NCBI GenBank assembly: GCA_030248195.1
Contig: JASAND010008472.1
Coordinates: forward strand, 1 to 64,000
Origin: Trissonchulus latispiculum
Lineage: Eukaryota > Nematoda > Enoplea > Enoplida > Ironidae
Length of the DNA stretch: 64,000 nt
Direction of reading: 5' to 3'
Position numbers and translations under genes: made by a program. Under the pieces are notes generated by a model that was not told the origin of the DNA, searched no databases, and saw only the letters and a program-made list of their open reading frames with translations. Of this stretch, positions 1 through 11,351 are shown in pieces; position 1 is the stretch's first letter, and each line of letters begins with the position of its first letter.

Positions 1-1375
1 GGGTCTCAATGATTCTCTCCCATCCCAACTCAGTGTTGGGTTTCCTTTGTCACGTTTGGTGGTTTTCTCCCCTCTGTAGTTTATTTTGTGTGCATTCGCC
101 TTTGGCCTGGCCTGCATTCCCTTGTCAACACAGTTTGGTCCCCCACTCCATCTGTAGTTCAGCGCTCTCCCAGCTCCTGTGTAAGGTATTATTGTTCTCT
201 GTGTGTTTGTAACAGCCAGTACGGCCTTGTATTAGCTACGTATGTCTAATATTATTGCTATACTTCTATTGTGTACTTTCCATCATTTATATCTGTGTCG
301 CTATCGGCATACGCACCATTATTAAACCATATTTATTAATTGTGTGGCTTGGGCATTATTTAGGAATAGCTAGGTTAGTTTTTACGTGTAACATCTGTTA
401 CTGGCGAGGCTACACCGGACTGGCTCTTGATCGGCCATGCGCGTTTATCCATTGGGCGCAGTTCCAGTAGCAAGTTGTTGGTAATCGCTATATTACAACA
501 TTTCCGCTACATTAGTCTGCCAGGACGCAATCTGGTTCTTCTGCGATTTTTTTCTTCTCTTTGCGGTTTCGTTTGGCGATCGGGAGAAGGGGCAGTACGC
601 CGCTCCCCAACGATTTCGATTCGACCTGTGATTACCTGGAATTTTCTGAAGCGACAACTGGAATTTGGAAAGGCAGTACGCCGACCATGAGATTTGAACT
701 TACGTTTGTTTTGCGACTTTTCTTCGTCAGAAGAGTCATATCAGGATCGACGCTTGCGAACGGCAGTACGCCAGTACCAAATTTCGAACGCACGTATTAC
801 GAAACGAAATCCAGGAATTCGGGCCGGCAGTACGCCACTCATAAACCCGAATCGCCACAACCACTCAGCAATGAGAACAGTACGTTCGTCCTGCATTTGC
901 CTGCGCCGTTTTTACGAATCTACGTACCTAACTTTCGCTTTCCTACGCTTACGAGAGCGAAATCGCCAGTATTTTTGTAAGTTGTCTGGGTTTGTATATG
1001 CACGTATTGTTTCTCCTTTTTGTATTTTTCTACTGTCAAGTTCTGTAACCGGCCTAAACGGCTACGTAACTTTTGTCCTTTGGTCATTGTTACTGCATAC
1101 GTATATAGGCTGTTAAAATGTTTGTGCCCTTTGTCTACGTACGCCCAATTTCATTTACACAGTCGCGTTACATTGGTCTGTTTGTACAGTTTTGTACAGG
1201 TCATTGTCTTTTGTCCACGTATTACATTAGTTTCTAATCCGTTTAGCCTAATTTTAATAATTATATATCTTTAATTTTGTATTCTCATTTTAATTTTCAT
1301 TATCTTTGGGGTACGTACGTATAATTGTGCTTTGCTTTTTATTCAAGCACTTCAGATAAGAAATTTTCTTTGGTT
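1..1375 (+). other. 5' LTR/leader region of the Gypsy element
   Basis: No convincing long ORF is present. A possible LTR end (…TAACA, 389-393) is followed by CTGGCGAGGCTACACCGGAC at 401-420, which resembles the TGGCGA-type primer-binding sites that follow the 5' LTR in some Gypsy elements. The matching 3' LTR is absent, so this cannot be confirmed. The later part (about 1080-1320) is rich in TACGTA-like words. The boundary is weak; the assignment to the element rests mainly on gag following directly. Confidence 0.35.
591..836 (+). repeat. Four dispersed GGCAGTACGCC motifs in the Gypsy leader
   Basis: The exact 11-mer GGCAGTACGCC occurs at 591, 672, 762 and 826, spaced 81, 90 and 64 bases apart. 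The sequence between copies is not obviously repeated. It could be a protein-binding or RNA-packaging repeat in the untranslated leader; this is an inference from position only. Confidence 0.6.
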
Positions 1376-3330
1376 ATGGAAAAACTACCCGAGAAACGTA
1401 CGTCCAGACGGCTGCACGAAAAAGCCGTGCGAGATGCCTCACTTGCCAATCGACCAGATCTGGAATCTTGTGGTTCGTCATGCGTGGGCTGTCCGTCCAT
1501 GCGTCCGAAGTCGAATTCTGTCAACGCCAAACCTTCGAAGCGTCTGACGACGCATCTGGCTCGTGCCAGGGCAGACTCGCTCCCCTCTAAACCGGTCAGT
1601 TCGACCAATCTAGCTCCCTTTCCTGAGTTTGTTGGTCATAATCGTCAAAGTGGCCGTCGTGAGTCCACTTCGTCATCTGTATCGTCGGAATTCGGCAGCG
1701 CTCGTGACGTATTCGACGATCTTGAAAAAGAAACCACCCAGTACGGTATCAATTGTCCACTGCCGAGCCCACCTGGAACATGGTCTCCCACGCCATCGAC
1801 ACCAGTCACGGTTCTAATTTTGGCGTGACGCTGGGGGCTCCCCCCTCGGTGTCTACAGGCCCTATATTTGACACTAATTTGACTGTACACACCACACACG
1901 CCGCGGGCGGCGTACCAGGGAACTCTGTCCCGAATTCAGCAGCAGCAACGGGGAGCGGAATTCGTCCCGACCGTCAATACCAGAGCGTCCAGAGTCCGGT
2001 CCCGAGCTCGGTTATGGCCCTCTACCCAACTTCATCACCGTTACCTCGTCGGTCGCGACGTCCGTTGGCCCTAAACATGAGATCACGCCCTGGTCAGCCG
2101 TTGGGCAGGCTCAGATTCTCTTTTGAATCGGCAGAGGAGGACGTGTCTACGTCAGTTTTACCGGCTCAAGCAGCCTCACCATCTTTTACGGCTCCGGTTC
2201 GATTGGGCGCGTCCGTCCATATGGTTCAGATGTTGCCTGACACGGTACGTATGCTGAACGATTATACGAAATGGTTCAGATCGATAAATACCTTTAAACG
2301 CAGAAAAAGCACGCTTGCTTTGTCAATCTGGCTTGGCATGTTCGAAAGCATTTTCAGACTCAGAGCAAGCGGTGCTAAAGATGAACTTAAACAGCAGCTT
2401 TTATGGTATTTACTCGACGATTCCATCAAACAAGACTTGGCCGGCCAGTCAACCGATTCCTACGAAGAACTGGTTTCCGTATTGAAACAGTTCTACAAAC
2501 CGATTGCGAAAACCCCCGACCAGTACGCTCGTGGTCGAACGCGCTTCGCGTGGCCTCAAAGCGTCTTTACGTTCAAAAGTCGCTAGTTCGTTCGCAGGTG
2601 CTCGTTATTGGGACTATAACAACCCGAATGACATCATTACGCGTGCGGTTCGTATTTTACAGATGGTTGAGGAAGGCGACCCGCAATCACAGCTGGACGC
2701 TGTAGCTGCGATTTCGAAGGGATCTGATCAATCCACTTCGAATGTGGATACGTACCCTCCATATATCCGAGATCTGCAACGTCAAATGCAGAACCTCCAG
2801 AACCTGGTAATCCAGAAAATCGGACCGACTGCTCCTTCAGGATCCGAGGGGGCGTCTGCCTGTGCTATTCTGGACGGTCCAAGCATGGAAGGCCTCGACG
2901 AAGAAGATCTTTGCATGCTCATTGATCAGCAGTCACGAGGTAATGCTGGTGCCGCGATGAAAAATCGGAATGATCAACAAGGTTTTTCTGCGTGCCTTTA
3001 TTGTGGAACTGATGGACATCATTGGTTGCGATGTCCACATTATATCCGCTCAGTACGAGTTTGTGGAAACAACCCTCTTCGTGGATCTAAGTTCCGCAAC
3101 CCTAGATTCGGCACCCTGGTTTTCCGGGAGCCTTCGTCAACGGAGAACCCGAATTCCTCATCTGACAATAAACAGAAGGCACAGCAGTCTAACTCTGGTC
3201 GCGGAGGTGGCTACAAAAAGCAGTACCGCGGTAAGGGCAACCGTCTTGGAGGGCAAGGTGGAAAGGGTGATCAAAACGATAGTGGCTCATTCGGATGCGA
3301 ATTCTTCTGCTGATGCGTCGACGAAGAAAA
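1376..3330 (+). pseudogene. gag: Gypsy gag remnant (capsid and CCHC zinc knuckle)
   Basis: Translation most likely starts at the ATG at 1376, giving a basic, Ser-rich N-terminus. The frame shifts near 1753-1828 and again near 2530, with coding-like sequence on both sides of each. The capsid-like helical region is in frame 1 at about 2221-2520. A classic nucleocapsid knuckle CX2CX4HX4C (C-L-Y-C…H…C) lies at 2993-3034, followed by a Gly/Lys/Arg-rich tail ending at 3313. The protein would form the virus-like particle and bind RNA. The shifts make this copy non-functional unless the one near 3260-3310 is a programmed gag-pol shift. Confidence 0.75.
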
Positions 3331-4100
3331 CCCGGGCTCGTAACACGAGCCCTGGGGACCGTTCCAGCACCAGTCCTCATCCAAAGTCTCCAACGCCTAC
3401 GCCTAAGGCCTCCGTCCGAAGGCCTGGCAATTCTGAACTTCCTAAAGTGCCTCTGCGCCGGTCTCTTGATGGTCAATGGCAAAAACCCGAGGTTAGGGTG
3501 ACTCTGCCGTCACCTCCGGTCCGAACCGAACCTCCAACTCCACGGAACGATAATACCCAAGGGACGGTGGTACGTACGGGAGATGAAACTGTGGTAAATG
3601 ACGAACTCTTGGCCTTGTCTGACAGCATACGTAATTCCGTTCAGCAGGTCATTGCTGGCGAAAGCGTCTTCTACGTCGAAAAATCGACGAAAATTGCTTT
3701 ATTTCATGCTCCATACGTACTGGTTCACATCGGTCCGGTGGCGGCATTGGCGCTGGTAGACACAGGTGCCACTGAAATCATTCTATGCCAAGATAAATTA
3801 CCATGTCCAAACTCCAATGACTGTTTCCGCCCTCACCTCTATCTCGGCAGCCGGTGAAGGTAATCAATTGACTATTTTCGGTCAGTGCCAATTGACCTTG
3901 ACCAAGCTATTGCCTCAACCTATGGTATTGAGGTCACGTCTGCGGTAACCTTATGTGTCCGGGAAGCAATACGGATTTTCCGGAACCAGGAACGCTTTGT
4001 CCCTGTCCGATCTGTTCGCGCTAACGGCTCATATATATTTGGATTCGTCCTGTCTCTTCTACTACGAACCTGATGCGGAGGTGATTTAGAGTCGAGCGAT
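3260..4100 (+). pseudogene. pol: Gypsy pol: linker and aspartic protease remnant
   Basis: Downstream of gag the open frame moves by one base. A Pro/Arg-rich linker (about 3300-3600) leads into a retropepsin-like segment with the catalytic LVDTGAT motif; the DTG codons are at 3759-3767. The frame breaks at about 3800-3857, and the following protease-like beta strands (about 3820-3948) are in another frame. Conserved sequence then fades until the RT. The active site is intact, but the domain as a whole cannot be translated. Confidence 0.75.
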
Positions 4101-4623
4101 TTATCCTCAGGCCGGCGGTCTGGACATAACGCCAAGGGTTTCGTATATTCGGGTATACAATGGGGGTGATCGCATAATCGACTTGCCCAAAGGCGCCTCA
4201 TTGGGCCGAACAATCTCCGTCTCAGAGGTCGACGAGATTCTGGACATGGCTTGCGTTATTGAGGGTGGAGGGCACCACCCCTCGATTTACCTGCATCTTC
4301 TTGGTTGGTCCAGTCACCCAGCGACCCAAGCGCTTGGTCGGTCGGCCCTAGGAAAGCAGGGAGCTAACACAGAGCATCCTAGCTCGTCAAACGATCTGCA
4401 AGTACGGGCCCACACACCACAAGAAGTGCGCAGCGTGACAACTCCGTCCGTGTCCAAGACTGTTCGCCAACAGAGAGACCCGGGCACCTTTGGGAAAACA
4501 CACATTCGCAGCCAGTACGGCACAGACGACGTTGTTCGTGGATCAGGTCTGGAGGACGTCGAGGGAGAATTGTTTTCTCCTGACCTATTACGCCGGGCCC
4601 CAGACCCCACTCTCAATGAATAG

Positions 4624-5540
4624 ATACGGGATATTGAAGCAAACGTCGACTTTGTCAAGATGACCGGCTCAGACGAGCTCAAACGGCAAATGAAAAATCT
4701 GCTTCTCGAATTCTACGATATTATTGCCCGTCCTGGTAATCCAGGCCGGACAAACGTTTAACACCATATCATTGATACGGGAAAGGAACGACCCATCAAA
4801 AGTCGGCCATATCGTATGAATCCGCCCCAGAAGGCCAAAGTCGAGAGGCACATCAAAGTGATGCTGGACGAAGGCGTCTGCGTACCGTCTACGAGTCCGT
4901 GGTCCTCGCCTTGCATCTTCGTCGGCAAGAAGGATGGGTCCACGCGGCTGGTAATTGATTACCGACGGCTTAACAAGGCTACGAAGAAAGGCAATTACCC
5001 ACTACCAAAAATCGACGAGATTATTGAACAACTGAAGGGCAGCTCTATTTTTTCATCAATCGACTTGGCTGCTGGTTATTGGCAGGTAGAGGTATGTCCC
5101 CAAGATAGAGAAAGGACAGCGTTTGTCTCCCATATGGGACTCTTTCATATGAATGTTATGCCTTTCGGTTTATGCAACGCCCCAGCCACGTTTCAGCGAA
5201 TCATGGAGAAGGTTCTCACTGGCTTATCTGTCTACATCGACGATGTCCTTATCCCGTCGCCGGACGTATCCGCGCACCTGGATATGCTCCGGATTGTCTT
5301 CCAGAAGCTTCGCGACAACGGGCTGTGAATCAAACTGAAGAAATGCAGTTTTCTTCGACAAAAGGTCCCCTTGGGGCATATCATATCTCAGGAAGATATC
5401 TCGGTTGACCCGGATAAGTTGGCAGCCGTGTCGAACCTGCCGCCTCCTGTAGATGTGAAGGGCGTAAAATCATTCCTGGGTATGAGCGGCTACTACAGAT
5501 GATTCCTGCCTTCGTTCCGAATTATACGAAGATAGCTGCC
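4624..5540 (+). pseudogene. pol: Gypsy pol: reverse transcriptase remnant
   Basis: The conserved RT blocks are readable: SPWSSPCIFVGKKDGS, a VIDYRRLN motif, SIDLAAGYWQ, MPFGLCNAPATFQ and the catalytic box Y-I-D-D at 5233-5244. The order and wording are typical of Ty3/Gypsy RTs. The domain is interrupted by in-frame stops at 4621, 4759, 5326 and near 5502. The last two read TGA where homologues have a basic residue (…GL*IKLKKC, …YYR*FLPSF), fitting CGA to TGA transitions. Downstream of about 5540 the frame shifts into the RNase H segment. Confidence 0.88.
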
Positions 5541-5557
5541 CCCTCATAGAGCTCCTC

Positions 5558-6390
5558 ATGAAAGACGCTGTCTTTCAGTGGAATTCTGATCGTCAGCAGG
5601 CATTTGATGCTCTCAAGCGGATCCTTACTCGGGCCCCTGTGTTGGCTTATCCGGACTTTGACAATGTTTTCATCATTTCAGTGGACGCTAGCCATCACGG
5701 CCTGTGGGCTGTCCTTGAACAGCCTGTGTCCGTGCCTCGCTGTGCCAAGAACCCGGGAAGGGCACGAACTGTGGTGACTCGACCTGTAGCCTATGCCAGT
5801 CGTACGCTCACTACTTACGAGAAGAATTACTCTGCCACTGATCTTGAGGGAGCTGGAGTGGTATGGGCATGCCAAAAGTTCCGGCATTACGTCTCAGCTG
5901 GACTTTTCATAATCCGGACGGATCATATGGCTGTGAAGGACTTGTTGAGTAACAGGTCAATTTTGGGTGCTGGCCGTCAGGCACGGTTCGCTCTACTATT
6001 ACAGGAGTTCGACTTTATCATCGACTACCGACCTGGTCGAGAAAACGTCGTTGCCGATGCGTTGTCGCGGCTGCCTTCATTGGAGCGGCCAACCGAGCTC
6101 GAGATTGACCTGACTGACGTCATGTACCCGCCGGCCATATGCGCCTTAGACCATAAGGTGACAGTCGCTACCTGGAAGCATGAGCAACGGATGGATCCTG
6201 ATTTCAGCCCTCTGCTTGATCTCATGTAACGCAAGGTTCAACCGAAGGATCCGCAGGTTTCGGTGCACATGAAAAAGCTTCGGCCCATCTACTTCATCCA
6301 GGATGGTCTATTGTTCCGATGGCATCTTGATGAGTATCTGTCTCATTTTAGTTATCGGAAACGGGTTCCTCGTGAGAGCTTCGTTACATG
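5558..6390 (+). pseudogene. pol: Gypsy pol: RNase H and start of integrase, truncated
   Basis: The frame contains the RNase H signature segments SVDASHHGLWAVLEQ, PVAYASRTLTTYEKNYS, RTDHMAVKDLL and the closing VADALSRLP, all standard for Gypsy RNase H. It stops at 6227-6229 (TAA) and continues in frame as a tether region with the motif DGLLFRW near 6300. Coding similarity ends at about 6380, so integrase is lost. Confidence 0.88.
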
Positions 6391-6970
6391 GGAGGAAAAA
6401 TGTATATACAACAACATTTATATCAAAAAACAAGCCTGTAAAGTTTGTTATCATTGTTACTTTTTATTGGAAAAATTCCTTTTTTCCTTTTTCATCTGTC
6501 TCAAAATTCCTTTTTATTCCATTTTTCTGGGATTGGCCGCGCAACAGCCCTGAAAGTTTTCAGCAGCAGCCGAAGCGGAGGTACTGGACGTTGAATCTCC
6601 GTCTAAATCAACAAAAAATAAGAAATTGGAACTTTTCAAGCTTCTTTGTTCTGTAGATACGTAGTTGCAGTTGACGATTACTGATTGGCGGAATTTTTAA
6701 AGTTTCTTTTTTTTGAAACTTTGACATTTTTACTTGAGTTTTACTGAGAACCTTAAAAATGAAATAGGACAAGGATAAAAATGCTCCGATGGAGCATGAA
6801 AAATGCAATATGGGGGACATTAGGTTTTAAGCGGGCAGAGGACTAGGTTTTAAAACGTTAATATGGGAGGGGCAGGTTGTAGATGCCAGGAAAACTAGGT
6901 TAAAAGCGCAATAATATGGTCCAGCTTCGCTGATCAACCCATGTTCGCGGTTACTCATGTTTCACTCCAC
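6391..6970. other. Non-coding, nothing recognised
   Basis: AT-rich sequence between the truncated Gypsy element and the first TTAA MITE. No gene, RNA or clear repeat is visible. Confidence 0.4.
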
Positions 6971-7748
6971 ACATCTTGTTGAGATCTACATTGTTGCTTT
7001 TTGAAGCACCTTTCTAGCTTTTCCCCTATAGTGAGATATAGCTGATTTTCTTATTTTGGCGTTGAAAACTTGTCATTTTTGCAGAAACAAATAATCCGCC
7101 ATATCTTGAGCTACGCAAGCAGTAAGACTAAACTAAGGGTGTCAATTTGAAGGTCTCGTCGGGGCCGATTATTCAAGGCATTTGTAATCTTCTAAATTCT
7201 ATCCCGTACGCTGCTGTCATGAAAAATGTAGTTTTTGCTAAAACATGACAAAATTTTTACCAGCGATTGTGGAGCATTTACTATGCAAGCTAGAGGATTG
7301 CCACTTACTGGACGTGTTTTACACAAAAATACCCAGGGACCCATTTTTAGTTGCGCCGATTGCTGTTTTCGAGCTAAAGTGGTCGCTTGCCAAAGTTTGG
7401 AAAAGTAGGCAACGTCCAGGTTGCGCATACATTTTAGTTTATTTCTTTTTAACGAAGAGCGGTTTCATAATAATTAAAAAAGGGTCCCCAGCTATTTGAT
7501 AGTGGAATCGAATGATATGGGCGACGCCTCACGAAAAAATTTGTTTTAGTCTGCAAAAAATCTGGAAAATTAAATTACTTCGAAACTGCAGTAAAACAAT
7601 TTCCAAGAACAAAATTACGTTCACTGTATTCATCAGGAAGGGAAAATATTAAGCTCCATTTCGATATAAAAATGGCTTCATAACTCCTAGGAATGAATGA
7701 GTAACAACGGTTCAAGGTTGATGTCTATAAAAGGAATCACCACCTTAA
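6971..7748 (+). mobile_element. TTAA-type MITE, family 1, copy A (5' truncated)
   Basis: It aligns by eye with the complete copy at 15076-16013, sharing the segments around TTTCTAGCTTTTC…GAGATATAGC, AAGCCGTAA…AAACTAAGGG and the CACGACCAAATTTTT block. The right end AAAAGGAATCACCACCTTAA lies at 7729-7748. About 220 bases of the left end are missing. It has no coding capacity. Confidence 0.7.
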
Positions 7749-8374
7749 GTATCGCAAGTCGTAAAATTAAACTAAAGGGCATACTTGAAGGTCACGTAGG
7801 GGCCAATTATCCGAGCTATGACAATTTTCCAATAGCTATGTACCTCCTAGGCTGCTGTAATAAAAATGTATCTTTAGCAAAACCACGACCAAATTTTTTC
7901 AGCGATTGTGGAGAATTTAGCATGCAACCTAGACGGTTGCTACTTAGCACATGGTGTTCTGGACATACACGGGGACCCTTTTTTAGTTGCCCCGATTGTT
8001 GCTTTCTAGCTAAGGTAGTCGCTTAGTTGGGAATTGGGAATTCCCAAAGTTGGGAATTGTAAGCGAAATCTAGGTCGCGCATAAGTTTTAGCTAATTTCT
8101 CCACAACGAAGAGCACTTTAACAATAATTAAAGCTATTTGACAGAAGTTTCGAATGATGTAATCGATGTCTCTCAAAAAAATTTGCTTCAGTCTGCAAAA
8201 AATTTGAAAGATTGTCCTCCTTCAAAAATCCGTTAAAAATTTTCTGAAACCAAAATAATTTTCATTGGGTTTATTTATTGGATTGGATTGGGTTGGTAAA
8301 AATGTCTTCTTAACTTTAAATAATAAATGAGCTGATAAATAAGTTGATGTCTCCAAAAGGAATCACCACCTTAA
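7749..8374 (+). mobile_element. TTAA-type MITE, family 1, copy B (5' truncated)
   Basis: It begins mid-element directly after copy A and ends with AAAAGGAATCACCACCTTAA at 8355-8374. The tandem arrangement could come from insertion of one copy into another or from unequal exchange. Confidence 0.65.
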
Positions 8375-8510
8375 TCCAGGAAAGGAAACTTTTTTGTTTA
8401 TCCTCGGTACTCTTGGTAATGTGTTCGTGGCTGACTTTGCTTGACTTGGTTTAAGGAGTACTAGGTTTATTTTTGTTTCCAAAAATGTAAAGATTAAAGT
8501 TGGGGAATTA

Positions 8511-8633
8511 GAAAGCCAAACGAAAAGTAGCGTTAGCCCAGATGTAAACAAGAAAGCCAAACGAAAAGTAGCGTTAGCCTAGATGTAAACAAGAAAGCCA
8601 AACGAAAAGTAGCGTTAGCCTACATCTGAGGAA
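8511..8633. repeat. 41-bp tandem repeat, three copies
   Basis: Units start with GAAAGCCAAACGAAAAGTAG at 8511, 8552 and 8593 and are nearly identical. The 3' edge merges with the longer degenerate array that follows. Confidence 0.9.
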
Positions 8634-8639
8634 GGAAGC

Positions 8640-10440
8640 AACTGTGGAGATTTAAGTTGGGCAATTGTAAAGCCAAACAAAATCTACCGTTAGCCTAGGT
8701 GTGGCTTTGTAGATGGATTTAGTCTAGCCAACCATGAGTTGTTGGCTAAATGGAGCTTACAATCAGATCTCTGTACCCAGATCTCTAGGTGTAGACACGT
8801 TAGCGCAAGTCAACCAACAGTAATTGGTTAATTTCAGGAGAACAATAGGTATATGTCAATATTAGCCTAATTTGGAGGATTTTAATATTCTCAATATGTG
8901 TGTGGACCTGTAGATGCATTTAATATAGCCAACCAATAGTTGTTGGCTAACTTGACCTTTTAACTTTAAAGCTGTGTTCGAGATCTGTAGGTGCCTTTGT
9001 CCAAGTCAGCCATCACGAATTGGTTAATTTTGTGTGATTCAGTGCACTTTAAGAATGTGGATAAGTGGAGGTGTAGACCGTAGAATCATTTAATGTAGCC
9101 AACTAAGAGTTGTTGGGTAAGTTGACTTTTTAAATCTAAGGCTGTGTTGCGGATCTGTAGGGGTAGCTAGATTGTCAAGCCTACCAACGATGCTAGGCTA
9201 AGTTTACATACAATTGAATGCATGTGTAATTTCGTGGAAACGTAGAGGTGTAAATATCGTTAGTCTATCCAACCAAGCGTTGATGGCTTATTTCAGCGTT
9301 TATACTTTAAATTGTTGCATATCTGCAGATGTAGAGCCGTTAGGCCAAGTCAACCAACATTAATTGGTTAATTTGAATACAAAACTTGCGTTACATTTGA
9401 AATGAAAGTTAGCATTAGTCAAGCCAACCAACAACGCTAGCGTAAGTTGAGATAAAATTTAAGATTTCCGTTATTAGGTATTAGGTGGATATGTAGACGT
9501 GTAACAAGTCCGGTGTAGGCCTAGCCAACCAATGACGCTTGGCTTGGCTTAACAGGAAGTGACTTGGTCAAAAATAAGCCAAGTGAAAGAGTGGATGATT
9601 AAGTGCCGATGGAAATCAGAGGTGTGTTAGGTGGATATGTAGACGTGTAACAAGTCCGGTGTAGGCCTAGCCAACCAATGACGACGCTTCATCACTTTTA
9701 CTTGGCTTATTTTACACCAAGTCACACTAAGCCAAGCTTGCTTGGTTGGCTTACCTTCACACGACTTGTTCTTAGCAGTATGCATAAACACAAAACTACC
9801 CAGCAAGCCAACTATGTATTTTAAGCCAAGTTTGATTGGTTTACTTGACTTACACCACACGTCTTCTTCCCAAAATGCATACTCGCAAAACTAAGTCCAG
9901 GAAGCCTAGCATTTTGTATTTAACCCAATCATGATTGGTTGGTTAAAATGAAGTAATACTAACAACAATCACTCTTCTAAAACTTAATCTGTTTTTACTT
10001 GGTTTATTTTTGAAAGACTCAGTTTCACATAACCCAAGTCAAGTTAGATTGGTTGACTTGACTTCCACCGTACCTCTTGTTACCAATATCCATAAACAGA
10101 AATAGCATCAAAACAATAAACCAAGCTTCATTGGTTTGCTTGACTTGCACCCGACGTCCTCCTACCAATTTCTATAAACACAAATATTCTGATATTCATA
10201 GAACTAAGCCTAGCACCTCGGTTTGGCTTAAAATCGCCTCATTACAACAACAATCACTCTTGACTACTCTCCAAACCAATTTTCAAAATGTTGGCATCAC
10301 TTTTAACCGAGACCAAAACACTTGGTCACATTTTAAACCAACTTACTTCTTCTCGGTTACCTTCTAACCCAATGCCCTACCAACTAGCCAACAACATCAT
10401 TTCTTAAACCAACATCTCATTAATTTTAGCCAACTAGTCA
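8640..10440. repeat. Degenerate GCCAACCAA/TTGGTTGGC array with polarity inversion
   Basis: A motif of the form AGCCAACCAA…TTGGCTAA recurs roughly every 80-100 bases from about 8730 to 9690 (for example 8809, 8928, 9097, 9264, 9346, 9420, 9523, 9668). From about 9735 onward the motif appears mainly as its complement (TTGGTTGGCTTA and similar). The whole therefore reads as a large imperfect inverted array. A near-perfect 60-base segment at 9481-9540 is repeated at 9627-9686. No ORF or transposase is seen. Confidence 0.65.
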
Positions 10441-10506
10441 GCCACGAACATCATACCACTCTACCTTATCCTCAATCTATGTTATCATTTTTATTTTAAC
10501 CTGACC

Positions 10507-11085
10507 ATGTCATCTTTACAGTGTCTAGTTCGGTCTCGAACCTCACTCTATTTTTCCATCTGCCGGCTTTCAAGCGATGGCCGAAAATGGAGTGGAATAG
10601 CGAACTCCATTTCGACAACTCCCATTTCGCCGACAGCTCGTTTGCAAATACTACGTCACTCTCTTAGTACCAGGGTTATGCTCTCTGCGGCGCCTCCATA
10701 CTATTGGATAAGAACTTCTGAAGAAATCAGTCGCCGTTTGGCCACCACAGCTGAGTCTGTCTTTCGATCCTTGACGGCGGCAAAACTCTTCGACGAAATG
10801 CTGTCCGTCTCCTGTCAACTGCGTCGTCAACTCCATCACGCCAACGAAATCCGGATGGACCCGTTGCGAATCCTGGCCGTCCTGACTTCAGATCTGGGTC
10901 TGAGTCCGGATCAGATCGCTCGCTCTCCCCTCCTTCTCCTTTTTCCGAGTCGATTGGTTGAGTTGGAAACGCTACAGAGGAACTTTAGACTGTTGCTGGC
11001 GCAGTACGATCTGAGCTGTGCGTCAGTCTATGCCAGCGAACTGCTGTTGTACTGTCTGATGCGGGAATTAGAGCTCTCTACCTGA
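10507..11085 (+). CDS. Small single-exon protein, possibly mTERF-like mitochondrial
   Basis: 192-residue ORF with a stop at 11083 and an AATAAA 260 bases downstream. The first 60 residues are rich in Arg and Ser and almost free of acidic residues, as in mitochondrial presequences. Residues about 120-165 contain ILAVLTSDLGLSPDQIARSP followed by LLLLF, which has the shape of one mTERF repeat (helix, G-L-S-x-x-Q-I-A, P, helix). mTERF proteins bind mitochondrial DNA or rRNA and are usually 300-400 residues with several repeats, so this would be a short or partial member, or the first exon of a longer gene. Codon use looks coding and the region has no repeats. The alternative is an unrelated small lineage-specific protein. 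Confidence 0.45.
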   Translation: MSSLQCLVRSRTSLYFSICRLSSDGRKWSGIANSISTTPISPTARLQILRHSLSTRVMLSAAPPYYWIRTSEEISRRLATTAESVFRSLTAAKLFDEMLSVSCQLRRQLHHANEIRMDPLRILAVLTSDLGLSPDQIARSPLLLLFPSRLVELETLQRNFRLLLAQYDLSCASVYASELLLYCLMRELELST

Positions 11086-11345
11086 CAACTGTCGTGGTAC
11101 ATTTGATGGATTTTAGCTTGCGTGATTGTTATTGCTGTTGTTGCTGTTTGCTGCATTAGACATCACAATATGAATTGTGATGATCATCACCCGAAGGTGC
11201 GGAATGTCTTATGTAATGTGTCTCTAAGTATGTCTTGAGGCATTGCCCCGATGCATTTTGATTTTTGTTTTCATTATTGCATCTAACGACAGAAACGTTA
11301 TATATCTCAAGCAAATCGGTTTTTTAAAGTCAGTTGTTCTGAAGG

Positions 11346-11351
11346 AATAAA
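11346..11351 (+). promoter_or_regulatory. Polyadenylation signal AATAAA
   Basis: It lies 261 bases after the stop of the 10507-11085 gene. The interval lacks other ORFs, consistent with a 3' UTR. Confidence 0.5.

Larger units (their letters stand above)
1..6390 (+). mobile_element. Decayed Ty3/Gypsy LTR retrotransposon, 3' truncated
   Basis: The order gag (capsid-like, CCHC knuckle), aspartic protease, reverse transcriptase, RNase H is seen in the sequence and is that of Ty3/Gypsy elements. The reading frame changes at least five times, and several in-frame stops lie inside conserved domains, so the copy is dead. Similarity ends near 6380, just after a segment starting DGLLFRWHLDEY, which in this group directly precedes the integrase zinc finger. 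No integrase or 3' LTR is visible. The window starts inside or at the edge of the element, so its 5' boundary is unknown. Confidence 0.85.

Noticed and set aside
8511..10440. CRISPR-like array
   Set aside because: Repeats are degenerate, spacers are not unique and of equal length, and the DNA is eukaryotic.
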